A stretch of 64,000 nucleotides of DNA, taken from contig NZ_MLFR01000017.1 in NCBI RefSeq assembly GCF_002095475.1, forward strand, positions 51,779 through 115,778, given 5' to 3'. A model generated the notes under the pieces. It did not search any database. It had not been told where the DNA came from and worked only from the letters and a program-made list of their open reading frames with translations. The translations under genes were made by a program, and so were the position numbers. This document shows, one piece after another, positions 20,918 to 29,831 of the stretch (position 1 is its first letter; each line of letters begins with the position of its first letter). This stretch comes from Pantoea rwandensis. GTDB lineage: Bacteria > Pseudomonadota > Gammaproteobacteria > Enterobacterales > Enterobacteriaceae.

Positions 20918-21514
20918 ATGGCAGAAAAAAAAGTCGCGAAACGCAACCGTCGCGAAGAAATTTTGCAGGCACTGGCGCAAATGCTGGAGTCGAGCGATGG
21001 CAGTCAGCGCATCACCACCGCCAAGCTGGCAGTCAATGTCGGCGTTTCGGAAGCGGCACTGTATCGCCACTTCCCCAGCAAAACGCGTATGTTCGATAGC
21101 CTGATCGAGTTTATTGAAGACAGTCTGATTACCCGCATCAATCTGATCCTGAAAGATGAAAAAGAGACCATGGCACGACTACGTTTGATTGTGCAGCTGG
21201 TTCTGGGATTTGGTGAGCGTAATCCGGGGCTGACGCGCATTTTGACTGGCCACGCGTTGATGTTTGAGCAGGATCGCCTGCAAGGGCGTATTAACCAACT
21301 GTTCGAACGCATTGAGGTGCAACTGCGTCAGGTAATGCGTGAGAAAAAAATGCGTGATGGTGAAGGTTTTCAGACTGATGAAACGCTGCTGGCCAGCCAG
21401 CTACTGGCGTTTTGCGAGGGGTTACTGTCGCGTTACGTGCGTTCTGAATTCCGCTTTCGCCCTACAGCCGATTTTGACACCCGCTGGCCGTTGATTGCTG
21501 CGCAGTTAGTGTAA
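20918..21514 (+). CDS. slmA: Nucleoid occlusion factor SlmA (TetR fold)
   Basis: Binds specific chromosomal sites and blocks FtsZ ring assembly over the nucleoid. 198 residues, as in E. coli, from the ATG at 20918; three further in-frame codons upstream are not needed. The N-terminal TetR-type helix-turn-helix is [20 protein letters not shown] followed by [15 protein letters not shown]. The C-terminal ligand-like domain ends [10 protein letters not shown]. It follows dut in the conserved coaBC-dut-slmA order and converges with pyrE. Confidence 0.97.
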   Translation: MAEKKVAKRNRREEILQALAQMLESSDGSQRITTAKLAVNVGVSEAALYRHFPSKTRMFDSLIEFIEDSLITRINLILKDEKETMARLRLIVQLVLGFGERNPGLTRILTGHALMFEQDRLQGRINQLFERIEVQLRQVMREKKMRDGEGFQTDETLLASQLLAFCEGLLSRYVRSEFRFRPTADFDTRWPLIAAQLV

Positions 21515-21522
21515 TACATAGC

Positions 21523-21553
21523 GTAGCGGCACAAAAAAATTGCGCCGCTACGG
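21523..21553. terminator. Hairpin between convergent slmA and pyrE
   Basis: CGTAGCGGC and GCCGCTACG form a 9-bp stem; the A-rich loop contains seven A in a row. It lies 8 bp after slmA and before the convergent pyrE stop. There is no T-run after the stem, so it is a likely but not classical bidirectional terminator. Confidence 0.55.
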
Positions 21554-21573
21554 TTCGGTACAAAGCGAAAACT

Positions 21574-22215
21574 TTAGACGCCGTATTCTTTACGATATGC
21601 CCGTACTTTTGCCAGATGGTCTGCCATCTCTGGTTTCTCTTCCAGGTAATCAATCAACTCAGCCAACGTAATAATCGCAGTCACTTTGCACTGATAATCA
21701 CGTTCCACTTCCTGAATAGCAGAAATATCACCACGCCCACGCTCCTGGCGATCCAGTGAAATCATCACACCCGCCAGGGTCGCATTGTGTGCACTGATAA
21801 TATCCATCGATTCACGAATTGCGGTACCCGCCGTGATCACATCATCCACCAACATCACTTTACCCTGCAGTGGACTACCCACCAGCAAGCCGCCTTCTCC
21901 GTGATCTTTGGCTTCTTTGCGGTTAAAGCAGTAAGGCACGTCACGGTCGTGATGATCGGCCAATGCCACTGCGGTTGTGGTCGCGATGGGAATGCCTTTA
22001 TAAGCAGGACCAAACAGTAGATCAAAATCAACGCCGCCATCCACCAGCGCTTGCGCATAGAAGCGTCCCAGCAGCGCTAAATCGCGCCCTGTGTTAAACA
22101 AACCAGCGTTAAAGAAATACGGGCTTACACGACCTGATTTCAGGGTAAACTCGCCAAATTTCAGTACGCCTTTGTTCAGGGCGAATTCGATAAACTGACG
22201 TTGCCAGGCTTTCAT
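21574..22215 (-). CDS. pyrE: Orotate phosphoribosyltransferase
   Basis: Converts orotate and PRPP to OMP in pyrimidine synthesis. 213 residues, family length. The PRPP-binding motif [16 protein letters not shown] is clear, and [18 protein letters not shown] and [11 protein letters not shown] are family blocks. It follows rph, with a hairpin plus U-run in between that matches the classic pyrE attenuator. Confidence 0.97.
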   Translation of the reverse strand: MKAWQRQFIEFALNKGVLKFGEFTLKSGRVSPYFFNAGLFNTGRDLALLGRFYAQALVDGGVDFDLLFGPAYKGIPIATTTAVALADHHDRDVPYCFNRKEAKDHGEGGLLVGSPLQGKVMLVDDVITAGTAIRESMDIISAHNATLAGVMISLDRQERGRGDISAIQEVERDYQCKVTAIITLAELIDYLEEKPEMADHLAKVRAYRKEYGV

Positions 22216-22230
22216 TTGTCACTCCTCAAA

Positions 22231-22258
22231 TAAAGAAAAGGCGACTCTTTGGTCGCCT
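22231..22258 (-). terminator. pyrE attenuator in the rph-pyrE spacer
   Basis: On the minus strand AGGCGACC, a short loop, and GTCGCCT form a stem (22239-22258) followed by TTTCTTTA. It lies between the rph stop and the pyrE ribosome site. In E. coli the same element couples pyrE expression to UTP level through coupled transcription and translation of rph. Here rph is intact, so that mechanism can operate. Confidence 0.85.
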
Positions 22259-22264
22259 GTTAAA

Positions 22265-22981
22265 TCAATTTGCTAACGCTGCTTTTTGCGCCTGAATCAA
22301 CTGCTCTATGCCGCCTCGTGCCAGCGCCAACAGTTGCAGTAACTCTTCATGACTGAACGGTTCGCCTTCGGCAGTGCCCTGAACCTCAATCATGCGGCCA
22401 TCTTCAGTCATCACCACGTTCATATCCGTTTCAGCTGTAGAATCCTCTACATACTCCAGATCGCATAGCGCTTCACCGCCAACAATGCCTACCGAAATGG
22501 CAGCAACCATGCCTTTCAGTGGACTGGCCTTCAGTTTGCCGGCTGCCACCAGCGCATTCAGCGCATCGGCCAACGCTACGCACGCACCGGTAATAGAGGC
22601 GGTACGCGTGCCGCCATCGGCCTGGATCACATCGCAATCTAATGTGATAGTGAATTCACCTAACGCCTCTAAATCCACGGCAGCACGAAGTGAACGGGCA
22701 ATCAGACGTTGAATCTCTAATGTTCGTCCGCCTTGCTTACCTTTGGCGGCTTCACGCGCCATACGGCTATGGGTTGAACGCGGCAGCATGCCATATTCAG
22801 CGGTAACCCAGCCCTGACCTTTACCCTTAAGGAAGCGCGGCACACCTTCTTCAACGGTGGCAGTACACAGCACTTTGGTTTCGCCAAACTCCACGAGAAC
22901 AGATCCTTCAGCGTGTTTGGTGTAGTGACGAGTGATAGTGACGGGACGCACATCAGATGCGTTACGGCCTGCTGGACGCAT
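22265..22981 (-). CDS. rph: Ribonuclease PH
   Basis: 3'-to-5' phosphorolytic exoribonuclease trimming tRNA 3' ends. 238 residues, intact and full length, unlike the frameshifted E. coli K-12 gene. The start [20 protein letters not shown] is canonical, and [27 protein letters not shown] sequence, [18 protein letters not shown] ([19 protein letters not shown]) and [17 protein letters not shown] are conserved blocks. First gene of rph-pyrE. Confidence 0.96.
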   Translation of the reverse strand: MRPAGRNASDVRPVTITRHYTKHAEGSVLVEFGETKVLCTATVEEGVPRFLKGKGQGWVTAEYGMLPRSTHSRMAREAAKGKQGGRTLEIQRLIARSLRAAVDLEALGEFTITLDCDVIQADGGTRTASITGACVALADALNALVAAGKLKASPLKGMVAAISVGIVGGEALCDLEYVEDSTAETDMNVVMTEDGRMIEVQGTAEGEPFSHEELLQLLALARGGIEQLIQAQKAALAN

Positions 22982-23123
22982 GGTTTCTCTCCGGCTTGCT
23001 TAGGTTTGGCTGCGCATTATACGGACTTCATACGCGGCTGTCCTGCCCACATGCGCCACAATCCCGGATGAAATTTCGCCGCAGCTATGGCTAAATGCGC
23101 CCTTTCCTCACATAAAAAGACAC

Positions 23124-24311
23124 ATGATGACAGCGATACTCCATTTCCTGTTAGCGTTGGCGGTGATCTTCGCCCTTGCGCTATTGGTCAGCCATGACCG
23201 CAAACGGATTCGTCCGCGTTTTATTATTCAATTATTAATTGTCGAGGCCGCGCTCGGGTGGTTCTTTCTGCACTCAGCGGGCGGTCAGACGGTGGTGACT
23301 GGCGTTGGGGGGTTCTTCGAGACCCTATTAACCTTCGCGGCACAAGGCACCGACTTTGTCTTCGGTAATATGGCAAAACAGGGGCTGGCCTTTATTTTCC
23401 TCGGTGTACTCTGCCCGATTGTTTTCATCTCGGCACTGATCGGCATTTTGCAGCACTGGCGCATTCTGCCACTGCTGATTCGTCTGGTCGGCACATTGCT
23501 GTCGAAGGTGAATGGCATGGGCAAACTGGAGTCGTTTAACGCCGTCAGTACCCTGATTCTTGGCCAATCGGAAAACTTCATCGCTTATAAAGGGATTCTC
23601 GGCGATATCTCCGCGCCGCGCATGTACACCATGGCAGCGACTGCGATGTCCACGGTCTCGCTGTCTATTGTCGGCGCCTACATGTCGATGATTGATGCAA
23701 AATATGTGGTTGCCGCGCTGCTCCTCAACATGTTCAGCACCTTTATCATCCTCTCAATCATCAACCCGACACGCCCGGAAAATGAAGAGCAGATTGCACT
23801 GGATAAGCTGCATGAAGATCAGAGCTTCTTTGAGATGCTGGGCGAATATATTCTGGCCGGTTTTAAAGTGGCGATGATCATTCTGGCGATGCTGATTGGT
23901 TTTATCGCGCTGATCGCCGCCATTAATGCCCTGTTCGCTGCGGTGTTTGGCTACAGCTTCCAACAGCTGCTCGGTTATGTGTTTTATCCCTTTGCGTGGC
24001 TGATTGGCATTCCCTCCGCCGATGCATTGCAGGCGGCAAGCATCATGGCCACCAAACTGGTCGCCAATGAATTTGTCGCCATGATTGAGCTGAAAAAGGT
24101 GGCAGCGGAAATGACACCGCGCGGATTGGGCATTTTGTCGGTGTTTCTTGTGTCGTTCGCCAACTTCGCCTCGATCGGTATTGTCGCAGGGGCGATTAAG
24201 GGGCTGAATGAGCGTCAGGGCAACGTAGTTTCACGCTTTGGTTGGAAGCTGGTGTATGGCTCAACGCTGGTGAGCCTGTTATCAGCGGCTTTTGCAGGTC
24301 TGTTTATTTGA
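23124..24311 (+). CDS. Concentrative nucleoside transporter (CNT/NupC family)
   Basis: Probable proton-coupled nucleoside importer in the inner membrane. 395 residues with about 9-10 hydrophobic segments. CNT hallmarks: the central [11 protein letters not shown] block near residue 148, and the C-terminal [14 protein letters not shown]. The NupC, NupX and PsuT (YeiM) subgroups cannot be told apart by eye, so no symbol is given. It lies between rph and yicC, where E. coli has no gene, and is followed by a 9-bp GC-rich inverted repeat at 24319-24344 without a T-run. No pseudouridine genes are beside it. Confidence 0.88.
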   Translation: MMTAILHFLLALAVIFALALLVSHDRKRIRPRFIIQLLIVEAALGWFFLHSAGGQTVVTGVGGFFETLLTFAAQGTDFVFGNMAKQGLAFIFLGVLCPIVFISALIGILQHWRILPLLIRLVGTLLSKVNGMGKLESFNAVSTLILGQSENFIAYKGILGDISAPRMYTMAATAMSTVSLSIVGAYMSMIDAKYVVAALLLNMFSTFIILSIINPTRPENEEQIALDKLHEDQSFFEMLGEYILAGFKVAMIILAMLIGFIALIAAINALFAAVFGYSFQQLLGYVFYPFAWLIGIPSADALQAASIMATKLVANEFVAMIELKKVAAEMTPRGLGILSVFLVSFANFASIGIVAGAIKGLNERQGNVVSRFGWKLVYGSTLVSLLSAAFAGLFI

Positions 24312-24353
24312 TAAGGCCAGGGCGCACATCATCCCGTGCGCCCTCAACATCGT

Positions 24354-24797
24354 TTAGAACGCCACGCACACCAAAGCATCCACACGCATCACGGAATCCT
24401 GTTCGAAACGCTTTTTATAGATGTCACGCAATGTATTGATGCTGTCAGAGCTGGCGCGATCTGGCTGATGAATCAACATTAACGCTTTGCTATTTTCACG
24501 TGCCAGCTTACCGTCGTTGCCCAGCCACTGGCCTTTGCCTTCATACACCGAAAGCCCATCTTTAAACTTGGGTGTCACATCCTTATCGACAAATTGCTGC
24601 CATTCGCTGCTGCTCACCGTGCCGCCTTTCGGTTTATTCATACCGAACCACAACGTGGTTTGCATCATGATGTCCCCTGAACCGCATACGGCAACAGGAG
24701 CGGTGTTGGGTGGAATCTGTTCACGGGTTTCAGAGGGTGCCTGGCATCCGGCCAGAAAGAGAACGAGAACCAGCGGCATCGCCAATTTATTCAACAT
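24354..24797 (-). CDS. Lipoprotein, DUF3574-like
   Basis: 147 residues from the ATG at 24797. A second ATG lies directly upstream, but spacing to TGAGG favours 24797; the longer open frame adds 23 unlikely residues. MLNKLAMPLVLVLFLAGC is a lipoprotein signal peptide with an LAGC lipobox. The mature part has WFGMNKPKGGTVSSSEWQQF and TPKFKDGLSVYEGKGQW, which resemble proteins annotated DUF3574. Function unknown. It converges on the nucleoside transporter and is divergent from yicC. Confidence 0.75.
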   Translation of the reverse strand: MLNKLAMPLVLVLFLAGCQAPSETREQIPPNTAPVAVCGSGDIMMQTTLWFGMNKPKGGTVSSSEWQQFVDKDVTPKFKDGLSVYEGKGQWLGNDGKLARENSKALMLIHQPDRASSDSINTLRDIYKKRFEQDSVMRVDALVCVAF

Positions 24798-24970
24798 CAT
24801 AGCCTCAGACGTTTTAGTATCACAAAGAACATCATAGGGTGTGAATAGCAGATTCGTCACCCTTTTCACTCAAAGCGGCAGATGAAACAAGCTGATTGCG
24901 CTTATGCCTATCATGGTTCCACTCCCGTCACTATAATGCGGATAACATTCCTGAAAATGAGTACAAGCTT

Positions 24971-25834
24971 ATGATCCGCAGCATGACCGCCTACGCCCGC
25001 CGCGAAGCCAAAGGCCACTGGGGCAGCGCCGCATGGGAACTCCGTTCGGTGAACCAACGCTATCTGGAAACCTATATCCGCCTACCGGAGCAGTTTCGTA
25101 GCCTGGAACCCATGATCCGTGAGCGCATCCGCAATCGTCTGACGCGCGGAAAAATAGAGTGCAATCTGCGATTTGACGCGGATCCGTCTGCTCAAGGTGA
25201 ACTGCAACTGAATGAGGCACTCGCTAAGCAATTAGTACGGGCTGCCAACTGGGTAAAATTGCAAACCGATGAGGGCGCGATCAACCCGCTGGATATTCTG
25301 CGTTGGCCTGGCGTGATGTCAGCGCAAGAGCAGGATCTTGATGCCATCAATACCGAACTCTTGGCAGCACTGGATGGCGCACTCGATGACTTTATCGTGG
25401 CACGCGAAAGTGAAGGCACCGCACTGAAATCGCTGATCGAACAGCGCCTGGAAGGCGTCTCGCTCGAGGTGAGCAAAGTGCGCGCGCAAATGCCGGAAGT
25501 GTTGAAATGGCAGCGTGAGCGTCTGGTGACCAAACTGGAGGAAGCTGAAGTTCAGTTGGAAAACAATCGCCTGGAACAAGAATTGGTAATGATGGCACAA
25601 CGCATTGATGTGGCAGAAGAACTCGATCGACTTGATGCCCACGTCAAAGAGACTTACAACATTCTGAAGAAGAAAGAAGCGGTAGGCCGTCGCCTCGACT
25701 TTATGATGCAAGAATTCAACCGCGAATCGAACACGCTGGCATCGAAGTCTATTAATGCAGATATCACGGCTTCTGCGATTGAGTTGAAAGTGTTGATTGA
25801 GCAAATGCGCGAACAGATTCAGAACATCGAGTAG
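24971..25834 (+). CDS. yicC: YicC family endoribonuclease
   Basis: 287 residues, exactly the E. coli length, from the ATG at 24971 (MIRSMTAYARREAKGHW); 25 in-frame upstream codons are not conserved. The C-terminal part KKKEAVGRRLDFMMQEFNRE plus SNTLASKS is the family signature. E. coli YicC has been linked to RNA decay, including of the RyhB sRNA, and the family is now regarded as endoribonucleases. A coiled-coil-prone middle (about residues 150-230) is visible. It borders the accessory region to the right. Confidence 0.93.
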   Translation: MIRSMTAYARREAKGHWGSAAWELRSVNQRYLETYIRLPEQFRSLEPMIRERIRNRLTRGKIECNLRFDADPSAQGELQLNEALAKQLVRAANWVKLQTDEGAINPLDILRWPGVMSAQEQDLDAINTELLAALDGALDDFIVARESEGTALKSLIEQRLEGVSLEVSKVRAQMPEVLKWQRERLVTKLEEAEVQLENNRLEQELVMMAQRIDVAEELDRLDAHVKETYNILKKKEAVGRRLDFMMQEFNRESNTLASKSINADITASAIELKVLIEQMREQIQNIE

Positions 25835-26255
25835 CGTTAACTCTCCTGTTTTTCTGAGGCCCGGTTAACTGGGCCATTTCAAAACCACAGCCATTCAGTC
25901 ACGCCTCGTTTAATGGCTAGACCAATTTCCTATCTTTGCAATGTAAAGATTGTGAAAGCTTCGATGATTATGCGTGTCAATTACTGTCCAAAGATGACCA
26001 ACATCGCACGCCATGAACTATCACCAATATCAACTATCAATTTGTTAAATATAGACAATTTATTTCTTAACACCTGTATCTCATGCAGAAACCGTGGAAC
26101 TCAATGAAACCTCTCAATCTTAAAGATTGCAGAGTTTACGTTTCTTTGAGGGCACTATTTGCTAATCTACTGGTCGTAATTAACACAGTCGTACCGCCAG
26201 GAATTCATGGACACCCTTCTTTGCGCGATACATTCACTCTTTCTCTGAAGGCGTT
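25835..26255. other. Long AT-rich spacer between yicC and lpxP
   Basis: 421 bp without a convincing gene. A GGCCC...GGGCC inverted repeat at about 25858-25876 follows yicC and may end its transcript. The rest is AT-rich. A 64-codon frame at 25913 has no ribosome site or family resemblance. The right half would be the leader and promoter of lpxP; see the candidate sigma-E promoter at 26096. Confidence 0.6.
26096..26122 (+). promoter_or_regulatory. Candidate sigma-E promoter of lpxP
   Basis: GGAACTC (26096-26102) is followed after 15 bp by TCTTA (26118-26122). The sigma-E consensus is GGAACTT, 15-16 bp, then TCTGA or TCAAA. The -35 match is good, the -10 only fair. In E. coli lpxP (ddg) is, to my knowledge, in the sigma-E regulon, which supports the call. 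The leader would be about 125 nt. Confidence 0.45.
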
Positions 26256-27179
26256 ATGAAGAAAAACGGGCAGTTCTGTTCAAAACTTTTGCATCCCCGC
26301 TACTGGTTTACCTGGTTCGGACTGGGTGTGCTTTGGCTGCTGGTGCAACTCCCATACCCCATTTTAATTCGGCTTGGCGCGTCTGCCGGCAAGCTGTCAC
26401 GCCACTTCCTTAAACGTCGTGAGCGTATCACCCGTCGCAACATTGAGCTTTGCTTCCCACATATTAATGAGGAAGACAAAGAGGTGCTGATTGCGGGCAA
26501 CTTTGAATCACTGGGCATGGCGCTGGCGGAAACCGGGATTGCCTGGTTCTGGTCTGATGCGCGTGTGCGCCGCTATTTCCAGGTTGAAGGTCTTCACAAC
26601 TTGCAAAATGCCCAGCAGAACCATCGCGGCGTAATGGCGATTGGCGTGCATTTTATGTCACTGGAACTGGGTGGCCGTATTACCGGACTCTGTCAGCCGA
26701 TGATGGCGATGTACCGTCCGCACAATAATCAGGCGATGGAGTGGGCGCAAACTAAAGGCCGTATGCGTTCCAACAAGGCAATGATTGATCGCCGCGATCT
26801 GCGTGGCATGGTGCAGGCGCTAAAACAGGGCGAAGCGGTGTGGTTTGCACCGGATCAGGATTATGGCCCAAAAGGCAGCGTGTTCGCACCGCTGTTTGCC
26901 GTCGAAAAAGCCGCAACCACGAACGGAACCTACGTGTTGTCGCGTTTAGCTAAGCCAGCCATGCTGACCATTGTGCTGATTCGTAATAGCGATAAGAGCG
27001 GTTACCAGCTGATTATTCAGCCGGAGCTGCAAAATTATCCTTATGAAGATGAAGCGGCGGCGGCGGCTTACATGAACAAAGTCATTGAGAAAGAGATCCT
27101 GCGTGCGCCAGAGCAGTATCTGTGGCTGCATCGTCGCTTTAAAACTCGCCCACCAGGTGAAGCTTCACTTTACGTGTAA
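26256..27179 (+). CDS. lpxP: Palmitoleoyl acyltransferase of lipid A (cold-induced)
   Basis: In E. coli LpxP replaces laurate with palmitoleate on lipid A at low temperature. 307 residues. A hydrophobic N-terminal segment (FTWFGLGVLWLLVQLPYPIL) anchors it in the inner membrane. GVHFMSLELGG holds the HX4E catalytic pair. RPHNNQAMEWAQTKGRMRSN, PDQDYGPKGSVFAPLFAVE and PEQYLWLHRRFKTRP follow E. coli LpxP rather than LpxL (LpxL has the HFLTLELG and RPNDNPLIDW forms). It ends at a strong terminator and lies where E. coli has dinD. Confidence 0.88.
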   Translation: MKKNGQFCSKLLHPRYWFTWFGLGVLWLLVQLPYPILIRLGASAGKLSRHFLKRRERITRRNIELCFPHINEEDKEVLIAGNFESLGMALAETGIAWFWSDARVRRYFQVEGLHNLQNAQQNHRGVMAIGVHFMSLELGGRITGLCQPMMAMYRPHNNQAMEWAQTKGRMRSNKAMIDRRDLRGMVQALKQGEAVWFAPDQDYGPKGSVFAPLFAVEKAATTNGTYVLSRLAKPAMLTIVLIRNSDKSGYQLIIQPELQNYPYEDEAAAAAYMNKVIEKEILRAPEQYLWLHRRFKTRPPGEASLYV

Positions 27180-27187
27180 TCTATTGA

Positions 27188-27217
27188 TGCAGCAGGCGCT
27201 CGCCTGCTGTTCTTTTT
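27188..27217 (+). terminator. Intrinsic terminator after lpxP
   Basis: CAGCAGGC and GCCTGCTG pair around a 4-nt loop (27190-27209), followed by TTCTTTTTT. It lies 10 bp after the lpxP stop. Confidence 0.9.
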
Positions 27218-27317
27218 TACCGCTCACATTTCCCAACCATTCTTAACGAAAAACAGGTTTGTCAAAATTTGCACAGACTCATGTAATGGTCTGCTCTCTC
27301 CTATTCTGATCAAAAAC

Positions 27318-28763
27318 ATGACTCTGCAATTGACGACCAAACGGCTCACACTTGCCGTTGCTATTGCCCTGCTGGCTGGCTGCGCCAACCCACATGGCTT
27401 ACACACCAGTAATAAACTTCTCGATGCTAACTCGCTTCAGGCCAACGAATCGTTAAAAAATGCCCACTTCAGTGCAGCCAGCTGGCCTAAAAGCGACTGG
27501 TGGCGGAGCTTTAACGATACCCAGCTGAACCAATTGATCGCTAACGCGATGCAGTCCAGCCCTGATCTACAGATCGTCAACGCGCAAGCAGATAAAGCGA
27601 ATGCGCAGGTGATTGCCGCCGATGCTGAGCGTTACCCTGACGTTGATCTCAATGCCGGGATAACGCGCTCGCGCGTCGCGAAAGTGGATGACCCATTGCT
27701 GCAAGGCAAAACCTACAGCACCCTTCGCACCGCCAACATTGGAATGAGCTACACCTTCGATTTATGGGGCGGGAAAAAAGATGCTGCCGAAGCCGCAATT
27801 GGCCAGGCCCGTGCAAGCGAATTGGATCGCCAAGCCAGCCAACTCACCCTCGCAGCGAACGTAACACGCGCATGGAACAACCTAAATCTGGCTTGGTCCA
27901 ACGCTGAGTTAGCCAAGCAGAATGCTGATCGGTCTGATGGCATCGCCAAAATCCAGCAACAATACGTCAGTGCCGGATTGACGTCGGACTATCAATACAA
28001 GCAGGCGCTGTCAGAGCAGAAAACCGCCGAGGCCAGCCTGACCGAAGCGAAACAGAGCGTCACTGATGCGGGAATACAGTTATCAACACTGATTGGTAAA
28101 GGACCTGATTACTGGCGCCAGCTAAAGCCAGCGAAAATGAACGTACCGGTCGCCGCAACGCTACCAGGCACTATCCCGGCTGAATTGCTTGGACGCCGTC
28201 CGGATGTGGTCGCAGCGCGTTGGCGTGTTGAAGCGGCCTCGAAGCAAATTGCCGCAACCAAAACCGAGTTCTATCCCAATATTAACCTTGTGGCAGAAGC
28301 AGGAACGCGTTCGCTACTAGGGGATGCTTTCTTCGGCGCGCCGAGTCGCTTCTTTAACGTTGGCCCAAGCCTCTCACTGCCTATCTTTGATGCCGGTAAA
28401 CGACGCGCCGATCTAGCGGAGAGCGATGCTAACTGGGATTTGGCTGTGGCGCAGTACAACAAGCTGCTGATCGGTTCACTAGGCAACATCAGCGATACCA
28501 TCACGCAGTTACAATCCATTCAGGAACAGTTAGCCCAGCAGCAGAGTGCTAACCAGCTGATTCACAGCGCATGGGATGATTTGCACCGTGAATATGCGGC
28601 GGGACTTCGCCCGTATCTCGATGTGCTGACCATCCAAAATCAGCTCATTGAATCCGATCAAAAACTGGTGGCTCTGCAGGCACAGCAAATCAATCTGGCG
28701 GTCGTGCTGATTGAAGATTTGGGCGGCGGATTCCAAGGCGGCACGCCAACAAAAAAAGGATAA
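27318..28763 (+). CDS. Outer-membrane efflux lipoprotein (NodT/TolC-like OMF)
   Basis: Outer-membrane channel of a tripartite exporter. 481 residues. The signal peptide ends in LLAGC, so Cys22 is the lipidation site. Two OEP domain halves are visible: SDWWRSFNDTQLNQLIANAM begins the first, while LLGRRPDVVAARWRVEAASK and AATKTEFYPNINLVAEAG belong to the second. SFDLWGGKKDAAEA-like sequence (YTFDLWGGKKDAAEAAIG) is the usual strand-to-helix turn. No inner-membrane pump or adaptor gene lies beside it, so its partner is unknown. Possibly related to MdtP-type drug efflux channels. Confidence 0.88.
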   Translation: MTLQLTTKRLTLAVAIALLAGCANPHGLHTSNKLLDANSLQANESLKNAHFSAASWPKSDWWRSFNDTQLNQLIANAMQSSPDLQIVNAQADKANAQVIAADAERYPDVDLNAGITRSRVAKVDDPLLQGKTYSTLRTANIGMSYTFDLWGGKKDAAEAAIGQARASELDRQASQLTLAANVTRAWNNLNLAWSNAELAKQNADRSDGIAKIQQQYVSAGLTSDYQYKQALSEQKTAEASLTEAKQSVTDAGIQLSTLIGKGPDYWRQLKPAKMNVPVAATLPGTIPAELLGRRPDVVAARWRVEAASKQIAATKTEFYPNINLVAEAGTRSLLGDAFFGAPSRFFNVGPSLSLPIFDAGKRRADLAESDANWDLAVAQYNKLLIGSLGNISDTITQLQSIQEQLAQQQSANQLIHSAWDDLHREYAAGLRPYLDVLTIQNQLIESDQKLVALQAQQINLAVVLIEDLGGGFQGGTPTKKG

Positions 28764-28792
28764 ATGAACCGCCCGCAGCGGTAATGGCTAAA

Positions 28793-28820
28793 CGAGAGTC
28801 CGCAATCTTGCAGACTCTCT
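28793..28820 (+). repeat. Imperfect hairpin after the OMF gene
   Basis: GAGAGTC (28794-28800) and GACTCTC (28813-28819) are perfect arms, and GCA and TGC pair inside. A T-run (CTTTTT) appears only about 30 bp later. It is a possible transcript end for the OMF gene, but not a classical terminator. Confidence 0.45.
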
Positions 28821-28999
28821 GCGACAGGCAGGAAGAACCTTTTTGCGGGAAACCTCACTTACACCACATTTCCATAAGCCTGCCGTTTTCAGCTGGCTGG
28901 CCTTCAGATAAGGTAAAAATGCTACGGGCGTGTGTCGCGCCCCGCCCTAACACATTGCCGCCTGTCATAGCCGGCTTTATCTGCTCAACTGGAGGTTCC

Positions 29000-29395
29000 A
29001 TGCTGCCATCTCAGACAGTCACGCTGACCATCCCTCGTAACTGGTTAGATTTATATGAAACCATCTGGAAACCTGAATGCTTTGCAAAATGGGCTAGCGG
29101 GCTAAGTGCCAGTACCCTCACGCAAGAGGGTAACTACTGGAAAGCGAAAGGACCTGAAGGCTCAGTGAAAATCCGTTTTACACCCCATAACCCGTTTGGT
29201 GTGATGGATCACTGGATTGATACCGGCATCGGTAAAGAAATTTATATGCCAATGCGGGTGATTGCCAATGAACAGGGCGCCGAAGTTGTCATGGTGGTTT
29301 ATCGCCAGCCTTTGATGTCCGATGAAAAGTTTGCGCAGGACGTTACGTGGGTCAAACGTGATCTTGAGCAACTCCTCCATCTTTTAACTCATTAG
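29000..29395 (+). CDS. Small SRPBCC/polyketide-cyclase-like protein
   Basis: 131 residues from the ATG at 29000, which has GGAGG 4 bp upstream; the open frame extends 72 codons further without support. The protein shows TVTLTIPRNWLDLYETIWKP at the start, then VKIRFTPHNPFGVMDHWIDT and VMVVYRQPLMSDEKFAQDV. This looks like the beta-sheet and C-terminal helix pattern of START/SRPBCC proteins that bind small hydrophobic ligands. The substrate is unknown. No signal peptide, so cytoplasmic. The assignment is by fold pattern only. Confidence 0.65.
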   Translation: MLPSQTVTLTIPRNWLDLYETIWKPECFAKWASGLSASTLTQEGNYWKAKGPEGSVKIRFTPHNPFGVMDHWIDTGIGKEIYMPMRVIANEQGAEVVMVVYRQPLMSDEKFAQDVTWVKRDLEQLLHLLTH

Positions 29396-29831
29396 AATCA
29401 ATGCATTATAAAATCATTGATGTTTCAAAATACGCTGGCTGTAATCACTAAAAAAATCCACTTTGTTCACTCAGCAGCGTTTAACTGTTCTTGGGCAATT
29501 CTTGCTGCCTCTCTCGCTAATCACCAGTCTGGCTAAAGTCTCCTCACCAGGAAAACTCCTGGTGAGTGTCGGATGAGTTTCTCTTACACCCTCTGATTTA
29601 TCGATGTTTTTATGCGCCCGCTTAATTGTCTCACTTGCTTTCATATCCAAATGTAGAAAAACACTAATAAATAATAAATCAGACGCTTTATCAATTCTGA
29701 TGCAAAAGCTGAAACCATTTATTCCTGCTATGTATTTATAGGAGTTTTCTTATGGTGTTAATTTAATTAAAACACGGTATAACTCATTCACACACAGCAA
29801 CACACAATAATAACAACAGCAGGGAAATAAC
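29396..29831. other. AT-rich spacer with a perfect hairpin, upstream of the orphan gene
   Basis: 436 bp with no convincing gene. It contains a perfect 10-bp hairpin at 29543-29566 (see repeat) and, from about 29620, a strongly AT-rich stretch with several short A/T runs, the kind of DNA that H-NS tends to bind. The right part is the likely promoter and leader of the 88-residue gene at 29832. Confidence 0.55.
29543..29566. repeat. Perfect 10-bp inverted repeat
   Basis: CTCACCAGGA (29543-29552) and TCCTGGTGAG (29557-29566) are exact complements with an AAAC loop. Neither side has a T-run, so it is not a standard terminator. It could be part of a small RNA, a protein-binding site, or the scar of a mobile element. 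Confidence 0.7.

Noticed and set aside
25913..26107. 64-codon plus-strand ORF in the yicC-lpxP spacer
   Set aside because: No ribosome site, no family likeness, and the composition is like the surrounding spacer; more likely lpxP leader DNA.
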